The notes beneath the pieces were generated by a model. The model had not been told where the DNA came from and ran no database searches. It saw only the letters and a program-made list of their open reading frames with translations. Source: Sinomicrobium weinanense (GTDB lineage: Bacteria > Bacteroidota > Bacteroidia > Flavobacteriales > Flavobacteriaceae). Taken from it: DNA of 64,000 nucleotides. Below, piece by piece: positions 1 through 9,027 of the stretch. Location: positions 372,001 through 436,000 of the forward strand of contig NZ_JAHKRR010000004.1 of NCBI RefSeq assembly GCF_018863395.1. Direction: 5' to 3'. Within the stretch, counting starts at the first letter, position 1, and each line of letters opens with the position of its first letter. The position numbers were made by a program, and so were the translations under genes.

Positions 1-16
1 TATTTGTGGTATTTTT

Positions 17-1228
17 CTATAATATCTCGGCGACCACAAAAGTACTCCCTCCTATGTATATAAAATCTCCCTTATTTGCTTTGGCCAGGGCGTCATTATA
101 GGCTTTTTTTACCGAAGGGAATATATTTCCCGTAAGACCATATCGCTGCGCGTGGTCGCGGAGCTCTTCTGCCGGGAGTGCCCTGGATATGGCAGGTGAG
201 GCAAAATAATAGGTTGCCTCTTGTGGAAAAAGGGGAAGTATACTGTTCAGGTCCTTGCCCCGGACAACTCCCAATACGATATGCAGGTTTTTGTATTCCT
301 CGCTTTCTATCTGGTGCATCACCAGGCGTAATCCTTCAGCATTGTGGGCGGTATCGCAGATCACTTTCGGCGCTGTCCGTAATTGCTGCCATCTTCCTTT
401 CAGGCCGGTGTTCTGTACCACTTTTATCAACCCGGAAAGCATGTTCTCTTCACTGATGTCGAAACGCTTCAGATGCCGGGCCGTGGCTATTGCGGCGCGT
501 ATGTTCTTTTTCTGGTATATGCCCAGGAGGTCACTTTCTATGGTTTCCAGGGAGAGGTCTTCGGCCAGGAATAGCTCGGAACCATTATCACGGGCCACTT
601 TCCGGAATACAGGGAAGGTTTCTGCCTGGTATTCGCTAATGACCACTGGGACCCCGGGTTTGATAATACCGGCCTTTTCAAAAGCTATTTTTTCAAGTGT
701 ATCTCCCAGGATGTCCGTATGGTCGTAGCCTATATTGGTGATCACCGAGATTTCCGGGGTAATGATATTGGTAGAATCCAGCCGGCCGCCAAGTCCTACC
801 TCGATAATGGCGATATCCACCTTTTTCCGTGCAAAAAAGTCGAAGGCCATACCTACGGTCATCTCGAAGAAGGAGAGGTCCTGTTCTTCCAGGAAAGGTT
901 TGTTGTCTTTGATGAAATTTACAACAAAATCTTCTTCGGCCTCAATGCCGTTGATCTTTATCCGTTCCCTGAAATCCTTTAGGTGCGGGGAGGTGTACAG
1001 CCCGGTTTTATATCCCGCTTCCTGTAATATGGATGCAAGCATATGGCTCACGGAGCCTTTTCCGTTGGTCCCGGCAACATGTACGGTCCTGATCCTGTTT
1101 TCGGGGTTGCCAAGGTGGCGGCAAAATTCCCGGATATTGTCCAGTTTGGGTTTCAGGGCTGTTTTGCCCTGCTGCTGGTACATGGGCAGCCTGTTGAACA
1201 TCCACTGCAGTGTTTCCTGGTATGTCAT
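17..1228 (-). CDS. folC: Bifunctional folylpolyglutamate synthase / dihydrofolate synthase
   Basis: Cytosolic Mur-ligase-family enzyme that uses ATP to add glutamate to dihydropteroate and to folates. The P-loop GTNGKGSV is at about residues 53-60, and the later segments ITNIGYDHTDILG and DTAHNAEG fit the family's central and C-terminal domains. The frame is open upstream to 1315, but that extension is short, basic and unlike the family; the ATG at 1228 gives the usual beginning MTYQETLQWMFNRLP and 403 residues, a normal length. It is the last gene of the minus-strand series exbB-exbD-tonB-folC. A degenerate palindrome lies between it and tonB, so it may also be transcribed on its own. Confidence 0.93.
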   Translation of the reverse strand: MTYQETLQWMFNRLPMYQQQGKTALKPKLDNIREFCRHLGNPENRIRTVHVAGTNGKGSVSHMLASILQEAGYKTGLYTSPHLKDFRERIKINGIEAEEDFVVNFIKDNKPFLEEQDLSFFEMTVGMAFDFFARKKVDIAIIEVGLGGRLDSTNIITPEISVITNIGYDHTDILGDTLEKIAFEKAGIIKPGVPVVISEYQAETFPVFRKVARDNGSELFLAEDLSLETIESDLLGIYQKKNIRAAIATARHLKRFDISEENMLSGLIKVVQNTGLKGRWQQLRTAPKVICDTAHNAEGLRLVMHQIESEEYKNLHIVLGVVRGKDLNSILPLFPQEATYYFASPAISRALPAEELRDHAQRYGLTGNIFPSVKKAYNDALAKANKGDFIYIGGSTFVVAEIL

Positions 1229-1298
1229 GTAGTATGATAGTGATTTTGCAGATTGATGAAGGGATTTCTTTATCTTCTTTATAGGGTACACTTCCCGA

Positions 1299-1320
1299 TA
1301 GAGACGCACGGCCACGTGTC
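1299..1320. repeat. Degenerate GAGACGCACGG palindrome
   Basis: GAGACGCACGGCCACGTGTC resembles the perfect palindrome at 4969-4990 with several changes in the right arm. It lies in the short gap after the tonB stop codon and upstream of the folC start. It could be a weak hairpin or a decayed copy of a dispersed repeat. Confidence 0.5.
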
Positions 1321-1345
1321 TTTACGATAGGATCTGTTTTTGTTG

Positions 1346-2194
1346 TTAATCCCCCAGTTTAAAGTTGATCACAACAAAACCGATCTGTCTGGAAGGTGCA
1401 TCGGAATCCGGGTTCCATTTAAACATAAGGGCAGTCTTTTTAGCGGGGTCGAGCAGGCAGGGATGATTGTTGGTAGTACCTTTTACGCCGGGAACAGCAT
1501 CGATAACATTTCCGTTTTTATCCACTTCGATCTTTACCACAACCCGTCCTTCTTCATTACAATCCTGTTGGACCTTGCCTTTGGATAGCAGAGAACGGCC
1601 ATTAAGGCCATAACCTACACCTCCGGAACCCGAGCCGGGCGAACCGTAATGGCTGCTGGCATAGGGGTCTCCTTCCGGGTTCCCCTTGTCACCCGCCTGG
1701 CTGTCATCGCCTTCTCCTGCATTTTCCGTTCCCTCCGTTTTAGGCCCGTTCAGGATGTTGCTGAGAGCGTCGGTCGTAGACTTTGAGGGTTTTTTAGGCT
1801 CTTCTTTGGGTTTTTCTTCCACCGGTTTTGGGGTTTCCTCGGTGACTACCGGTTTTTTCTCTTCTTTGGGTGAAATAACGGGGGCGTCTTCCGTATCGTC
1901 AGTGAGCACTTCTTCCTGAGGTTCTTCCACTTCGGCCGGTTCCTGTTCGGTTACTGTTTCCTCGGGTTGTTCTTCCTGTATTTTTTCTTCTTGGGGGGCA
2001 GATTGTACCTTTTCTTTGGGTTGTATCTCTCCGGAGCCGAATTCCGTCATACCGAAATTAACGGTGATGCCGCTTTCCGGGGGCGGGTCCATATAGCTGA
2101 GCCCGAGATAAAAGAGCAGTACGGCGAGTAGGGCCAGCAGTACGGTGGTCAGTGTAAATGATTTCTTTTTATGTCTGGTGTCTAAAAAGGACAT
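1346..2194 (-). CDS. tonB: TonB-family energy transducer protein
   Basis: Inner-membrane protein that passes proton-motive energy from ExbB/ExbD to outer-membrane TonB-dependent receptors. In its 282 residues I see a short basic N-terminus, one membrane helix at about residues 15-33, a long Pro/Glu/Lys-rich periplasmic spacer (about 55-150), a Gly/Ser-rich stretch, and a C-terminal domain with GRVVVKIEVDKNGNV followed by FVVINFKL, typical of TonB C-termini. It starts 5 bases after the exbD stop, so the two are almost certainly co-transcribed. Several TonB homologues per genome are usual in this phylum, so this need not be the main one. Confidence 0.85.
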   Translation of the reverse strand: MSFLDTRHKKKSFTLTTVLLALLAVLLFYLGLSYMDPPPESGITVNFGMTEFGSGEIQPKEKVQSAPQEEKIQEEQPEETVTEQEPAEVEEPQEEVLTDDTEDAPVISPKEEKKPVVTEETPKPVEEKPKEEPKKPSKSTTDALSNILNGPKTEGTENAGEGDDSQAGDKGNPEGDPYASSHYGSPGSGSGGVGYGLNGRSLLSKGKVQQDCNEEGRVVVKIEVDKNGNVIDAVPGVKGTTNNHPCLLDPAKKTALMFKWNPDSDAPSRQIGFVVINFKLGD

Positions 2195-2199
2195 GACGT

Positions 2200-2586
2200 T
2201 TATTTGGGCCTTACAGCCAGAATTACTTTATATTGGTTCCTGTTGGCTATATCCATAACGTCAACAGCTTTTTCGATAGGTACACCTTCTTCGGCGCGGA
2301 GTATTATGGTCGGGGTCTCCTCGTTTTTGAGCTTTCTTTTCAGTTCCGTTTCCAGGAATTCCGGGTTGACCTTCTGGTCGTCCATATAATACTCCAGGTT
2401 TTTGTTAATGCTCACGGAAACGTTCTGTACATTGGTCGATTTTCCCTTGGCCTTGGGCAGCAGCAGGTCGAGGGCATTCGGCACGCTTGACGTAAGCATA
2501 AAGAACACCAGTAACAGGAATACGATATCTGTCATGGAAGACATGCTGAATTCCGGCGATACTTTATTTCTTCCTTTTAATTTCAT
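2200..2586 (-). CDS. exbD: ExbD/TolR-family biopolymer transport protein
   Basis: Inner-membrane partner of ExbB and TonB. The 128-residue product has a short cytoplasmic N-terminus, one membrane helix (TDIVFLLLVFFMLTSS, about 19-34) and a periplasmic domain. Asp20 at the start of the helix matches the conserved proton-pathway aspartate of the family. The length is normal. It lies between exbB and tonB on the minus strand, with 144 bases to exbB and 5 to tonB. Confidence 0.9.
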   Translation of the reverse strand: MKLKGRNKVSPEFSMSSMTDIVFLLLVFFMLTSSVPNALDLLLPKAKGKSTNVQNVSVSINKNLEYYMDDQKVNPEFLETELKRKLKNEETPTIILRAEEGVPIEKAVDVMDIANRNQYKVILAVRPK

Positions 2587-2730
2587 CGTGTGAGTTGGTT
2601 CAATGTTTAAGGTTCAATGTTCAAAGTTAGAGTGACGGGTTGCAGTTTGATCGGTCTGAATCGCTCCCGATCTTCATCAATCTTTGCCTTGTACAGGTCT
2701 CCAACCACATACTTCTAACTTCCAACTTCG

Positions 2731-3420
2731 CTAGGCTGGTTCATTTAACAGGTCGAGGAACTCCACGGCATTGGCCTCCATCTGGTGAACCACTTTTTCT
2801 GTGCGTACTACCAGGTGGTTATAACCTATATATGCGATAATACCAACTATCAGTCCTGCTACCGTCGTAGTCATTGCGGTGTAGATACCCGAGGCCAGGG
2901 CTCCGATCTCTGCCTGTCCGCCACTGGTGGCCATTTCGTGGAACGCAATGATCATACCGATCACGGTTCCGAGAAAGCCTATCATGGGGGCTGCTCCGGC
3001 TACGGTAGCCAGGATACTTACGTTCTTTTCCAGCTTGTATACTTCCAGCGTACCGGCATTTTCTATGGCTTTGTTGATGTCTTCCAATGGTTTGCCCACC
3101 CTGGAAATACCCTTTTCGATAAGTCTTGCTACCGGAGAATCTGTCTGTTCGCAAAGGTTTTTTCCGGCTTCCAGTTTGCCGTTGCTCACATGGTCCCTGA
3201 TCTGGTTCATGAAGTTCTTGTCGATCTGGGATGCTGCCTTGATGGCAAATGTCCGTTCAAAATAAATGTACAGGGCTACAAAGAGCAAAATAAAAAGGAT
3301 CAATACGATTATAATACTTCCGGGGCCTCCGCTGATAATAAGATCCGCAACGGATAAGGTTTTTTCCTCAGAAAGTGCTTCTTCCGCCACATTCTGGGCA
3401 ACGTCCTGAAATAGCATCAT
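2731..3420 (-). CDS. exbB: ExbB/TolQ/MotA-family proton channel protein
   Basis: The 229-residue inner-membrane channel subunit of the TonB energising complex. I see an N-terminal helix (about 30-52, IIIVLILFILLFVALYIYF), a large cytoplasmic loop, and two C-terminal helices containing GFLGTVIGMI and AMTTTVAGLIVGIIAY, the classic TolQ/ExbB signature regions. It is the first gene of the minus-strand exbB-exbD-tonB series. The promoter should lie in 3421-3530, where TGCATG and CATGCA arms separated by three bases (3484-3498) form a small palindrome of unknown role. The 144-base gap before exbD holds phrase-like repeats (GGTTCAATG, TTCAAAGTT) and no gene. Confidence 0.9.
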   Translation of the reverse strand: MMLFQDVAQNVAEEALSEEKTLSVADLIISGGPGSIIIVLILFILLFVALYIYFERTFAIKAASQIDKNFMNQIRDHVSNGKLEAGKNLCEQTDSPVARLIEKGISRVGKPLEDINKAIENAGTLEVYKLEKNVSILATVAGAAPMIGFLGTVIGMIIAFHEMATSGGQAEIGALASGIYTAMTTTVAGLIVGIIAYIGYNHLVVRTEKVVHQMEANAVEFLDLLNEPA

Positions 3421-3530
3421 ATATAAAAAGTTTTTTGATAATAAAACGATTGAGTGTTCATAAAATTATATTAGCCCCAATAATGCATGCAACATGCACC
3501 AAAGATAATTAAAAAGAAAAACCCCCGGAC

Positions 3531-3686
3531 AGGTTTCAGGTTTTAAGTTTCAGGTTTCAAGTTTTTTAATGCGTTCAATTACTCAGTGATTGATATTCGG
3601 TTTATCTGACCACTGTTCACCGAGTAGTGAATACCCTGATGATAATGATGAATTTAACCTGAAACTTAAAACCTGGAACCTGAAAC
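3531..3686. repeat. Inverted pair of AGGTTTCAGGTTTTAAGTTTCAGG-like phrases
   Basis: The left arm (3531-3554) reads AGGTTTCAGG then TTTTAAGTTTCAGG. The right arm (3658-3681) is its reverse complement with one change. About 100 bases separate the arms. The element fills the gap between the exbB start and the dehydrogenase stop at 3693, and could fold into a long hairpin terminating the dehydrogenase transcript. Confidence 0.75.
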
Positions 3687-3692
3687 AGTTTC

Positions 3693-4919
3693 CTATACCA
3701 GTTGCCGCAGTGCTATTTCGAAGGCGGTACTGCTTATGTTTGTCCTGGAAGCGCTCTGTTTAAAGGTGCGTTGTAAAGCCTTTTTTACGATGTTAGAGGT
3801 GTCCTGGAAGATAGCCTTGTCGTCCATGGCCACCCGTCTTTCCATAAAGTAGGCAAAGACCCTGGCCATGCCGCAGTTGGAAATGAAGTCGGGGATGAGG
3901 CTCACCTGTTTGTCCGTATATTCCATGATGGGGCCGAAGAAGATCTCCTTATCTGCAAAAGGTACGTTGGCCCCGCAGGAGATCACCTCCAGTCCGGTGT
4001 CGATAAGTTGTGTGATCTGTTCTTTGGTAATAAGCCGTGATGCTGCACAGGGGGCAAATATCTCGGCCTGAAGGCTCCATATTCTTTGGTCCATTTCCTC
4101 AAAGGGAATGATGTCTTTGTGCATTAGCATATTTTTGTCCTTTTCGAGGAACATGGACCTTATTTCCTCAAAGGAAAACCCGTCCTCGCGGATAACCCCG
4201 CCGGAAATATCCATGATACCGACAATTTTAGCACCCATTTGCGCGAGGTAAAAGGCAGCAGCGGCACCTACATTGCCAAAGCCCTGTACGATGGCTTTTT
4301 TGCCTTCCACATGTCCGCCGTATATATGGTAATAGTGTTTTACGGCTTCCGCCACACCATAACCGGTGATCATATCGGCCACCGTGTATTTTCTGCGGAT
4401 ATCGGGAGAGTATTTTTCATTCTCGATCACTTTGATAACGCCCTGCCTCAACTGTCCGATCCTGTTGATCTTGTCGGCTTCCGAGGGTTTGAAATGGCCG
4501 TTAAAGACCCCTTCCTGAGGATGCCATACGCCGCAGTCTTCGGTGATGGGAATGACCTCGTGTATCTCGTCCACGTTGAGGTCGCCGCCCGTGCCGTAAT
4601 AACTTTTCAGCAGGGGGGAAACAGCCTTATACCAGCGTTCCAGTACTCCTTTTTTTCGCGGGTCTTTGGGATCGAAATTGATGCCCGATTTTGCTCCGCC
4701 GATGGCCGGTCCGGATACGGTAAACTTCACTTCCATGGTCTTGGCCAGGGAAAGCACCTCGTTTACGTCGAGTCCTTTGCGCATTCGTGTTCCGCCCCCG
4801 GCAGCTCCGCCCCGGAGGGAGTTGATCACCGTCCAGCCCTCGGCCTCCGTTTCCTGGTCCTGCCAGTGGAAAACGATTTCCGGTGCCTTGTCTTCGTACT
4901 GAGTTAATAATTCTTTCAT
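3693..4919 (-). CDS. Glu/Leu/Phe/Val dehydrogenase family protein
   Basis: NAD(P)-dependent amino acid dehydrogenase: reversible oxidative deamination of an amino acid to a 2-oxo acid and ammonium, in the cytosol. The 408 residues carry the dimerisation/substrate domain with GGGTRMRKG and GGAKSGI (the catalytic-lysine region), and then a Rossmann domain with GFGNVGAAAAF at about residues 215-225. The family covers glutamate, leucine, phenylalanine and valine enzymes, and I cannot choose among them from sequence alone. It begins 70 bases after the stop of the symporter gene on the same strand, with a perfect palindrome in that gap, so coupling with amino acid uptake is plausible. Confidence 0.85.
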   Translation of the reverse strand: MKELLTQYEDKAPEIVFHWQDQETEAEGWTVINSLRGGAAGGGTRMRKGLDVNEVLSLAKTMEVKFTVSGPAIGGAKSGINFDPKDPRKKGVLERWYKAVSPLLKSYYGTGGDLNVDEIHEVIPITEDCGVWHPQEGVFNGHFKPSEADKINRIGQLRQGVIKVIENEKYSPDIRRKYTVADMITGYGVAEAVKHYYHIYGGHVEGKKAIVQGFGNVGAAAAFYLAQMGAKIVGIMDISGGVIREDGFSFEEIRSMFLEKDKNMLMHKDIIPFEEMDQRIWSLQAEIFAPCAASRLITKEQITQLIDTGLEVISCGANVPFADKEIFFGPIMEYTDKQVSLIPDFISNCGMARVFAYFMERRVAMDDKAIFQDTSNIVKKALQRTFKQSASRTNISSTAFEIALRQLV

Positions 4920-4943
4920 CTGTTCTTTGTTTATTTCTCATTT

Positions 4944-4990
4944 GAGACGCACGGCCTTTTCCACGTTTGAGACGCACGGCCGTGCGTCTC
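4944..4990. repeat. GAGACGCACGG repeats with a perfect 22-base palindrome
   Basis: GAGACGCACGGCC occurs at 4944-4956. It recurs at 4969-4979, where it continues into its exact reverse complement to 4990, giving a perfect 22-base palindrome whose last base overlaps the symporter stop codon. The position suggests a transcription end or mRNA-stability hairpin. Very similar palindromes are, to my knowledge, dispersed in other Bacteroidota genomes. Confidence 0.85.
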
Positions 4991-6441
4991 TATCGTTGGT
5001 CTTTATTTTTGTATTCCTTCCAGAAATCGGCATTTCGGATTCCCAGTTTTTCAGGATCGAAAACAGGGTCTTTTTTCCTTTTCTTCTGTTCCTTATAGTC
5101 TTTCAGGGCTTTCAGGGCAGGCCTTTGCAGGAATAAAATGGCGATGATATTTATCCAGGCCATAAGTCCCACACCTATATCGCCCATGTCCCAGGCTGTT
5201 TGGGCGCTTTTAATGGTTCCATAGAAAACGGCCAGGAGGAGCACCATACGCAATGCGAGCAATGCCCACCATGAGCCTTTGCGATCCAGGTAGCTGAGGT
5301 TTGTTTCCGCAATGTAGTAATAGGCCATGATGGTGGTGAATGCAAAAAAGAGGAGGGATATGGCCACAAAGGGTGCACCGACGGTAGGGAAATGATGGGC
5401 TATGGCCGCCTGGGTAAATGCAGGGCCTGCCTCGGTTGTTGCGTCCAGGTGCTGTACAATAAACTGGCCTTCGTTGTCCGGGTGCTTCACGTTGTATGAA
5501 TTGGTGAACAATATCATAAGTGCAGTCGCTGTACATACGAACAGGGTGTCTACATATACGGAAAAAGCCTGTACCAGTCCCTGTTTGGCGGGGTGGCTCA
5601 CCTCTGCTGCCGCTGCGGCATGGGGTGCTGTACCCTGCCCGGCCTCATTGGAATAGATACCGCGCTGGACCCCCCAGGCAATGGCAGAACCGAAAATGCC
5701 GGCAAACATCTCTTCCATGCCAAAAGCAGAACGGACAATAAGCAAAAGCATTTGCGGTACTTCGCTTATATTCAAAAAGATAATGATCACAGCCATAAGC
5801 ACGTAAGCCAGTGCCATGAACGGCACCACGATCTCAGCTACTTTACTTATCCGTTTAACACCTCCGAAGATGATAAGTGCCAGCAGAAGGCATACGCCAA
5901 CTCCGGTAACCCATGTCGGAAAGTTAAAGGCTTCTTCTACGCTCAGTGCAATACTATTGCTCTGAACCCCGGGAAGAAAAAGGGCAGTAGAGGCAATGGT
6001 GACTACGGCAAACAGTAAGGCAAACCATTTTACCCTCAGCCCTCTCTCTATGTAGAAAGCAGGGCCGCCACGATATTGTCCGTCTTTTACTTCCTTGTAA
6101 ATTTGTCCCAGTGTGGCTTCAATATAGGCAGAAGCCGAACCCAGCAGAGCAATGACCCACATCCAGAAAATGGCCCCTGGCCCACCTGCGGCAATAGCAG
6201 TTGCCACACCGGCAATGTTACCGGTTCCGACCCGTCCCGAAATAGCTATGGCAAACGCCTGGAATGAGGTGACCCCTTTTTTTGAAGATTCCCCGGAAAA
6301 AAGCAGCTTTATCATTTCCCGGATATGTGTTACCTGTAGAAATTTTGTAGCGATGGAAAAGTAGACCCCTGCAAACAGGCAGAGAACGACCAGTGGAGTG
6401 CTCCATACAATATTCTTAGCTTCGCTAATGATTTCTTCCAT
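4990..6441 (-). CDS. Alanine/glycine:cation symporter family protein (AGCS)
   Basis: Inner-membrane Na+-coupled amino acid (alanine or glycine) importer. The 483 residues hold about ten hydrophobic segments. The family signature is seen in GRVGTGNIAGVATAIAAGGPGAIFWMW cut here as GRVGTGNIAGVA (about 69-80) and in SNEAGQGTAPHAAA (about 264-277). The C-terminus is strongly charged (KEQKKRKKDPVF). The length is normal for AGCS carriers. It precedes the amino acid dehydrogenase on the same strand, so imported amino acid may be deaminated there; that link is inference. Confidence 0.9.
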   Translation of the reverse strand: MEEIISEAKNIVWSTPLVVLCLFAGVYFSIATKFLQVTHIREMIKLLFSGESSKKGVTSFQAFAIAISGRVGTGNIAGVATAIAAGGPGAIFWMWVIALLGSASAYIEATLGQIYKEVKDGQYRGGPAFYIERGLRVKWFALLFAVVTIASTALFLPGVQSNSIALSVEEAFNFPTWVTGVGVCLLLALIIFGGVKRISKVAEIVVPFMALAYVLMAVIIIFLNISEVPQMLLLIVRSAFGMEEMFAGIFGSAIAWGVQRGIYSNEAGQGTAPHAAAAAEVSHPAKQGLVQAFSVYVDTLFVCTATALMILFTNSYNVKHPDNEGQFIVQHLDATTEAGPAFTQAAIAHHFPTVGAPFVAISLLFFAFTTIMAYYYIAETNLSYLDRKGSWWALLALRMVLLLAVFYGTIKSAQTAWDMGDIGVGLMAWINIIAILFLQRPALKALKDYKEQKKRKKDPVFDPEKLGIRNADFWKEYKNKDQR

Positions 6442-6849
6442 ATAATTTTATTAGAGTTAGTGTAGTTTTTATCGTTCGGTTATAAATTGGTTTAATAAGG
6501 TTTGTTACCAATTGCCAGTTTTCAGTCTTTCATCACCCAGTCTCCCTATCTCCGGGTCTCCCCATCACTTCGTCACCCTGCTTCCTCAGGAAAAGCTCAG
6601 GTGACTTTTACAAAGAATGAGAAAATAAATGGATTTATGTATTATTTTTATGTGGTATGCAGGAGGTTCATTTTTCTCCGGCATAAAATAAAGAAAATTA
6701 TAGCATATTACAGGAAAAGTTTAAATGAGTTCTGTGTAAAAATTAGCCTGTTATTTTGATGAAAATTAATTTTGGACCCCAAAAATAGGTTTTTTTATAC
6801 AGATTTTTCATTAATTTGTGTGATTTAAAACAAATAAGTACTATAAGAA
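6442..6849. other. Gene-free divergent intergenic region
   Basis: This 408-base gap lies between the divergent symporter and acyl-CoA dehydrogenase genes and must hold both promoters. The part from about 6520 to 6600 is a phrase-like run with repeated TCTCC, TCACCC and GTCACCC words. The part from 6640 on is A/T-rich. An 85-residue open frame here has no recognisable features and I do not call it. Confidence 0.6.
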
Positions 6850-7992
6850 ATGGATTTTACGCTTACCGAAGAACAGGTTATGATCCGCGATGCAGCAAGA
6901 GACTTTGCGCAGGCCGAGTTGCTTCCCGGGGTTATAGAAAGAGATGAAAAACAGGAATTTCCCACAGTACAGGTCCGGAAAATGGGAGAACTGGGCTTTC
7001 TGGGGATGATGGTATCTCCCGATTATGGCGGCAGCGGGCTGGACACTGTATCTTATGCGCTGGCCATGGAAGAGATCTCTAAGGTAGATGCTTCGGCGTC
7101 GGTGGTGATGAGTGTAAACAATTCGCTGGTGTGCTGGGGACTGGAGCATTACGGTACGGAAGAACAAAAACAAAAATACCTTACGCGCCTGGCCAAAGGA
7201 GAAATTATCGGGGCCTTCTGCCTGTCGGAGCCCGAAGCCGGTAGCGATGCCACCTCTCAGAAGACCACAGCTATTGATAAAGGAGACCATTATGTGCTGA
7301 ACGGCACAAAGAACTGGATCACCAACGGAGGTACGGCCGATGTTTACCTGGTTATAGCCCAGACCGATGTCAGTAAAAAACACCACGGTATCAATGCCCT
7401 TATCGTAGAAAAAGGCATGCCCGGTTTTGAAGTGGGGCCCAAGGAACAGAAATTGGGTATCCGCGGAAGCGATACGCATTCCCTGAACTTTAACGATGTT
7501 AAGGTGCCCAAAGAAAACCGCATCGGGGAAGATGGGTTTGGTTTTAAATTTGCGATGAGGACCCTGGCAGGTGGGCGTATCGGTATCGCGAGCCAGGCGC
7601 TGGGTATTGCATCCGGCGCCTATGAACTGGCAAAAAAATATTCCAAGGAAAGAAAGGCCTTTGGCACGGAAATATGCAACCATCAGGCCATAGCCTTTAA
7701 ACTGGCCGATATGCACACCCAGATAGAAGCAGCGCGCCACCTGGTGCTAAAGGCGGCCTGGGACAAGGATAATGGTAATAACTACGATCTTTCCGGGGCC
7801 ATGGCTAAGGTCTATGCCTCGCAAGTGGCCATGGATACTGCGATAGAGGCTGTGCAGATACATGGGGGTAACGGCTATGTCAAGGAATATCATGTAGAAC
7901 GCCTGATGCGTGATGCCAAGATCACCCAGATCTATGAAGGGACCTCTGAAATTCAGAAGATCGTAATATCCAGGAGTATTCTGAAGGATTAA
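6850..7992 (+). CDS. Acyl-CoA dehydrogenase
   Basis: FAD-dependent oxidation of an acyl-CoA to the trans-2-enoyl-CoA, in fatty acid or branched-chain amino acid breakdown. The 380-residue length matches short-chain or butyryl-CoA-type enzymes. FCLSEPEAGSD (about 123-133) is the first family signature, and YEGTSEIQ near the C-terminus carries the probable catalytic Glu363. The ATG at 6850 gives MDFTLTEEQ, the standard start. It stands alone, followed by a strong bidirectional terminator. The exact chain-length preference cannot be read from the sequence. Confidence 0.92.
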   Translation: MDFTLTEEQVMIRDAARDFAQAELLPGVIERDEKQEFPTVQVRKMGELGFLGMMVSPDYGGSGLDTVSYALAMEEISKVDASASVVMSVNNSLVCWGLEHYGTEEQKQKYLTRLAKGEIIGAFCLSEPEAGSDATSQKTTAIDKGDHYVLNGTKNWITNGGTADVYLVIAQTDVSKKHHGINALIVEKGMPGFEVGPKEQKLGIRGSDTHSLNFNDVKVPKENRIGEDGFGFKFAMRTLAGGRIGIASQALGIASGAYELAKKYSKERKAFGTEICNHQAIAFKLADMHTQIEAARHLVLKAAWDKDNGNNYDLSGAMAKVYASQVAMDTAIEAVQIHGGNGYVKEYHVERLMRDAKITQIYEGTSEIQKIVISRSILKD

Positions 7993-8020
7993 ATGATCTT
8001 ATTGGATAGTTTTTAAATAA

Positions 8021-8051
8021 AAAAAGAGACTGATTTTTTCAGTCTCTTTTT
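8021..8051. terminator. Bidirectional intrinsic terminator
   Basis: A perfect 13-base-pair stem (AAAAAGAGACTGA at 8021-8033, TCAGTCTCTTTTT at 8039-8051) with a T5 loop, flanked by A and T runs on both sides. It sits between the convergent acyl-CoA dehydrogenase and first 97-residue gene. Confidence 0.88.
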
Positions 8052-8085
8052 GCTGGCTTACTCTAATATACTAATGAGTGCTGGA

Positions 8086-8379
8086 TTATTTCTGGATCCA
8101 CTCACCGTTTTCGTTAGCATAAAGTACGGCGGCTTCTTCGCCTATGGTAACTTCCAGTTTGTATTCTTTGGCCTCGTTTACATATGCCTTGTTAATAGTG
8201 GCGCCTGCATAATCTTTTTCCAGGGCGGCTGTAACGGCTTCAGGAACCTCTTCTACGGCAATTTCCTGAAATTCTTCCTGGTTTACTACGATGGCTACAT
8301 CATTAAAATCTATACTGGTTGCGGCTTGGGTAGCAAATCCGCCGAAAACTAAAGCTGCTGCTACAAATAACTTTTTCAT
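8086..8379 (-). CDS. Small secreted PepSY-like protein, copy 1
   Basis: The 97-residue product begins with a clear signal peptide (MKKLFVAAALVFGGFATQA, likely cut after TQA), leaving about 78 residues. The mature part, with VPEAVTAALEKDYAGATI, AKEYKLEVTIG and LYANENGEW, resembles the PepSY-like (BLIP-like) fold: a helix followed by strands ending in a G-E-W turn. The function is unknown; proteins of this type are usually periplasmic. It is about 85% identical to the copy at 9028-9321 (15 differences by my count), and the 35 or so bases upstream of both starts are also nearly identical, so the duplication included the leader. Confidence 0.75.
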   Translation of the reverse strand: MKKLFVAAALVFGGFATQAATSIDFNDVAIVVNQEEFQEIAVEEVPEAVTAALEKDYAGATINKAYVNEAKEYKLEVTIGEEAAVLYANENGEWIQK

Positions 8380-9027
8380 GATTTTAAAATTTTAAAGTTA
8401 AACTTACTGTCAATGTTTGTACTAACCTATATGAAATTTTAATGCCGTTTTAAATAGTTTGTCAAGTATAATATTAATGCTCTGATTTTGAGATGATTGA
8501 GAATATTTAAATTTCTGTATTTTTAATAATATGTGTATTTTAGTGTGTAAATGAGATATTTTTGTGTAAATTATATACAATTCCTTAATTCTTATCTGAT
8601 TGTTATATCATATTTTAATTTTTGTATTGATAAGATTACTTTAGCAGAAAGGTAAATATTACATAAGCAATTTCAAAAGTTATGGATAGGAGCCGGGTTT
8701 TAGATATGAGACGTAAGACTCTAGATTGGAAAATCGTTAGATGTTGCAGGTTGCCCCACAGCTAACCAGATACACTCCATAATATCATATGTCTTATATC
8801 CTGTACCCCGTATATTTTACACTGCCACTACATTTGTGATTGATCCGGTAGTATGACATTTGTTGAAATGCTGTTTTTAGTCAGGAGTGGCATCTGCTGT
8901 TTCAGTTTTATCCATACTATTTGTATATAGCGGGGTGTTGGGACAGCACAAAAAAAATCGCCTTACAATTAAGGCGATTTTTTATAAGATTGCTTTAAAA
9001 AAGCTCTAACCTAATGAGAAGGCCAGA
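8380..9027. other. A/T-rich gap between the two PepSY-like copies
   Basis: This 648-base gap has no gene that I can support. The first 40 bases are the conserved leader of copy 1. A possible -7 box on the minus strand, TAGGTTAG, lies near 8426-8433, one change from TAnnTTTG. About 8695-8830 holds phrase-like words such as GATATGAGACGTAAGACT and ATATCATATGTCTTATATCC. The terminator of copy 2 is at 8952-8983. Confidence 0.6.
8952..8983 (-). terminator. Intrinsic terminator of PepSY-like copy 2
   Basis: Stem AAAAAATCGCCTT (8952-8964) with AAGGCGATTTTTT (8971-8983) and the loop ACAATT. It lies about 45 bases beyond the stop codon of the minus-strand gene at 9028-9321. Confidence 0.85.

Noticed and set aside
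6502..6759. An 85-residue frame upstream of the acyl-CoA dehydrogenase
   Set aside because: Its first half is a phrase-like repeat and the second half A/T-rich promoter DNA; no recognisable protein features.
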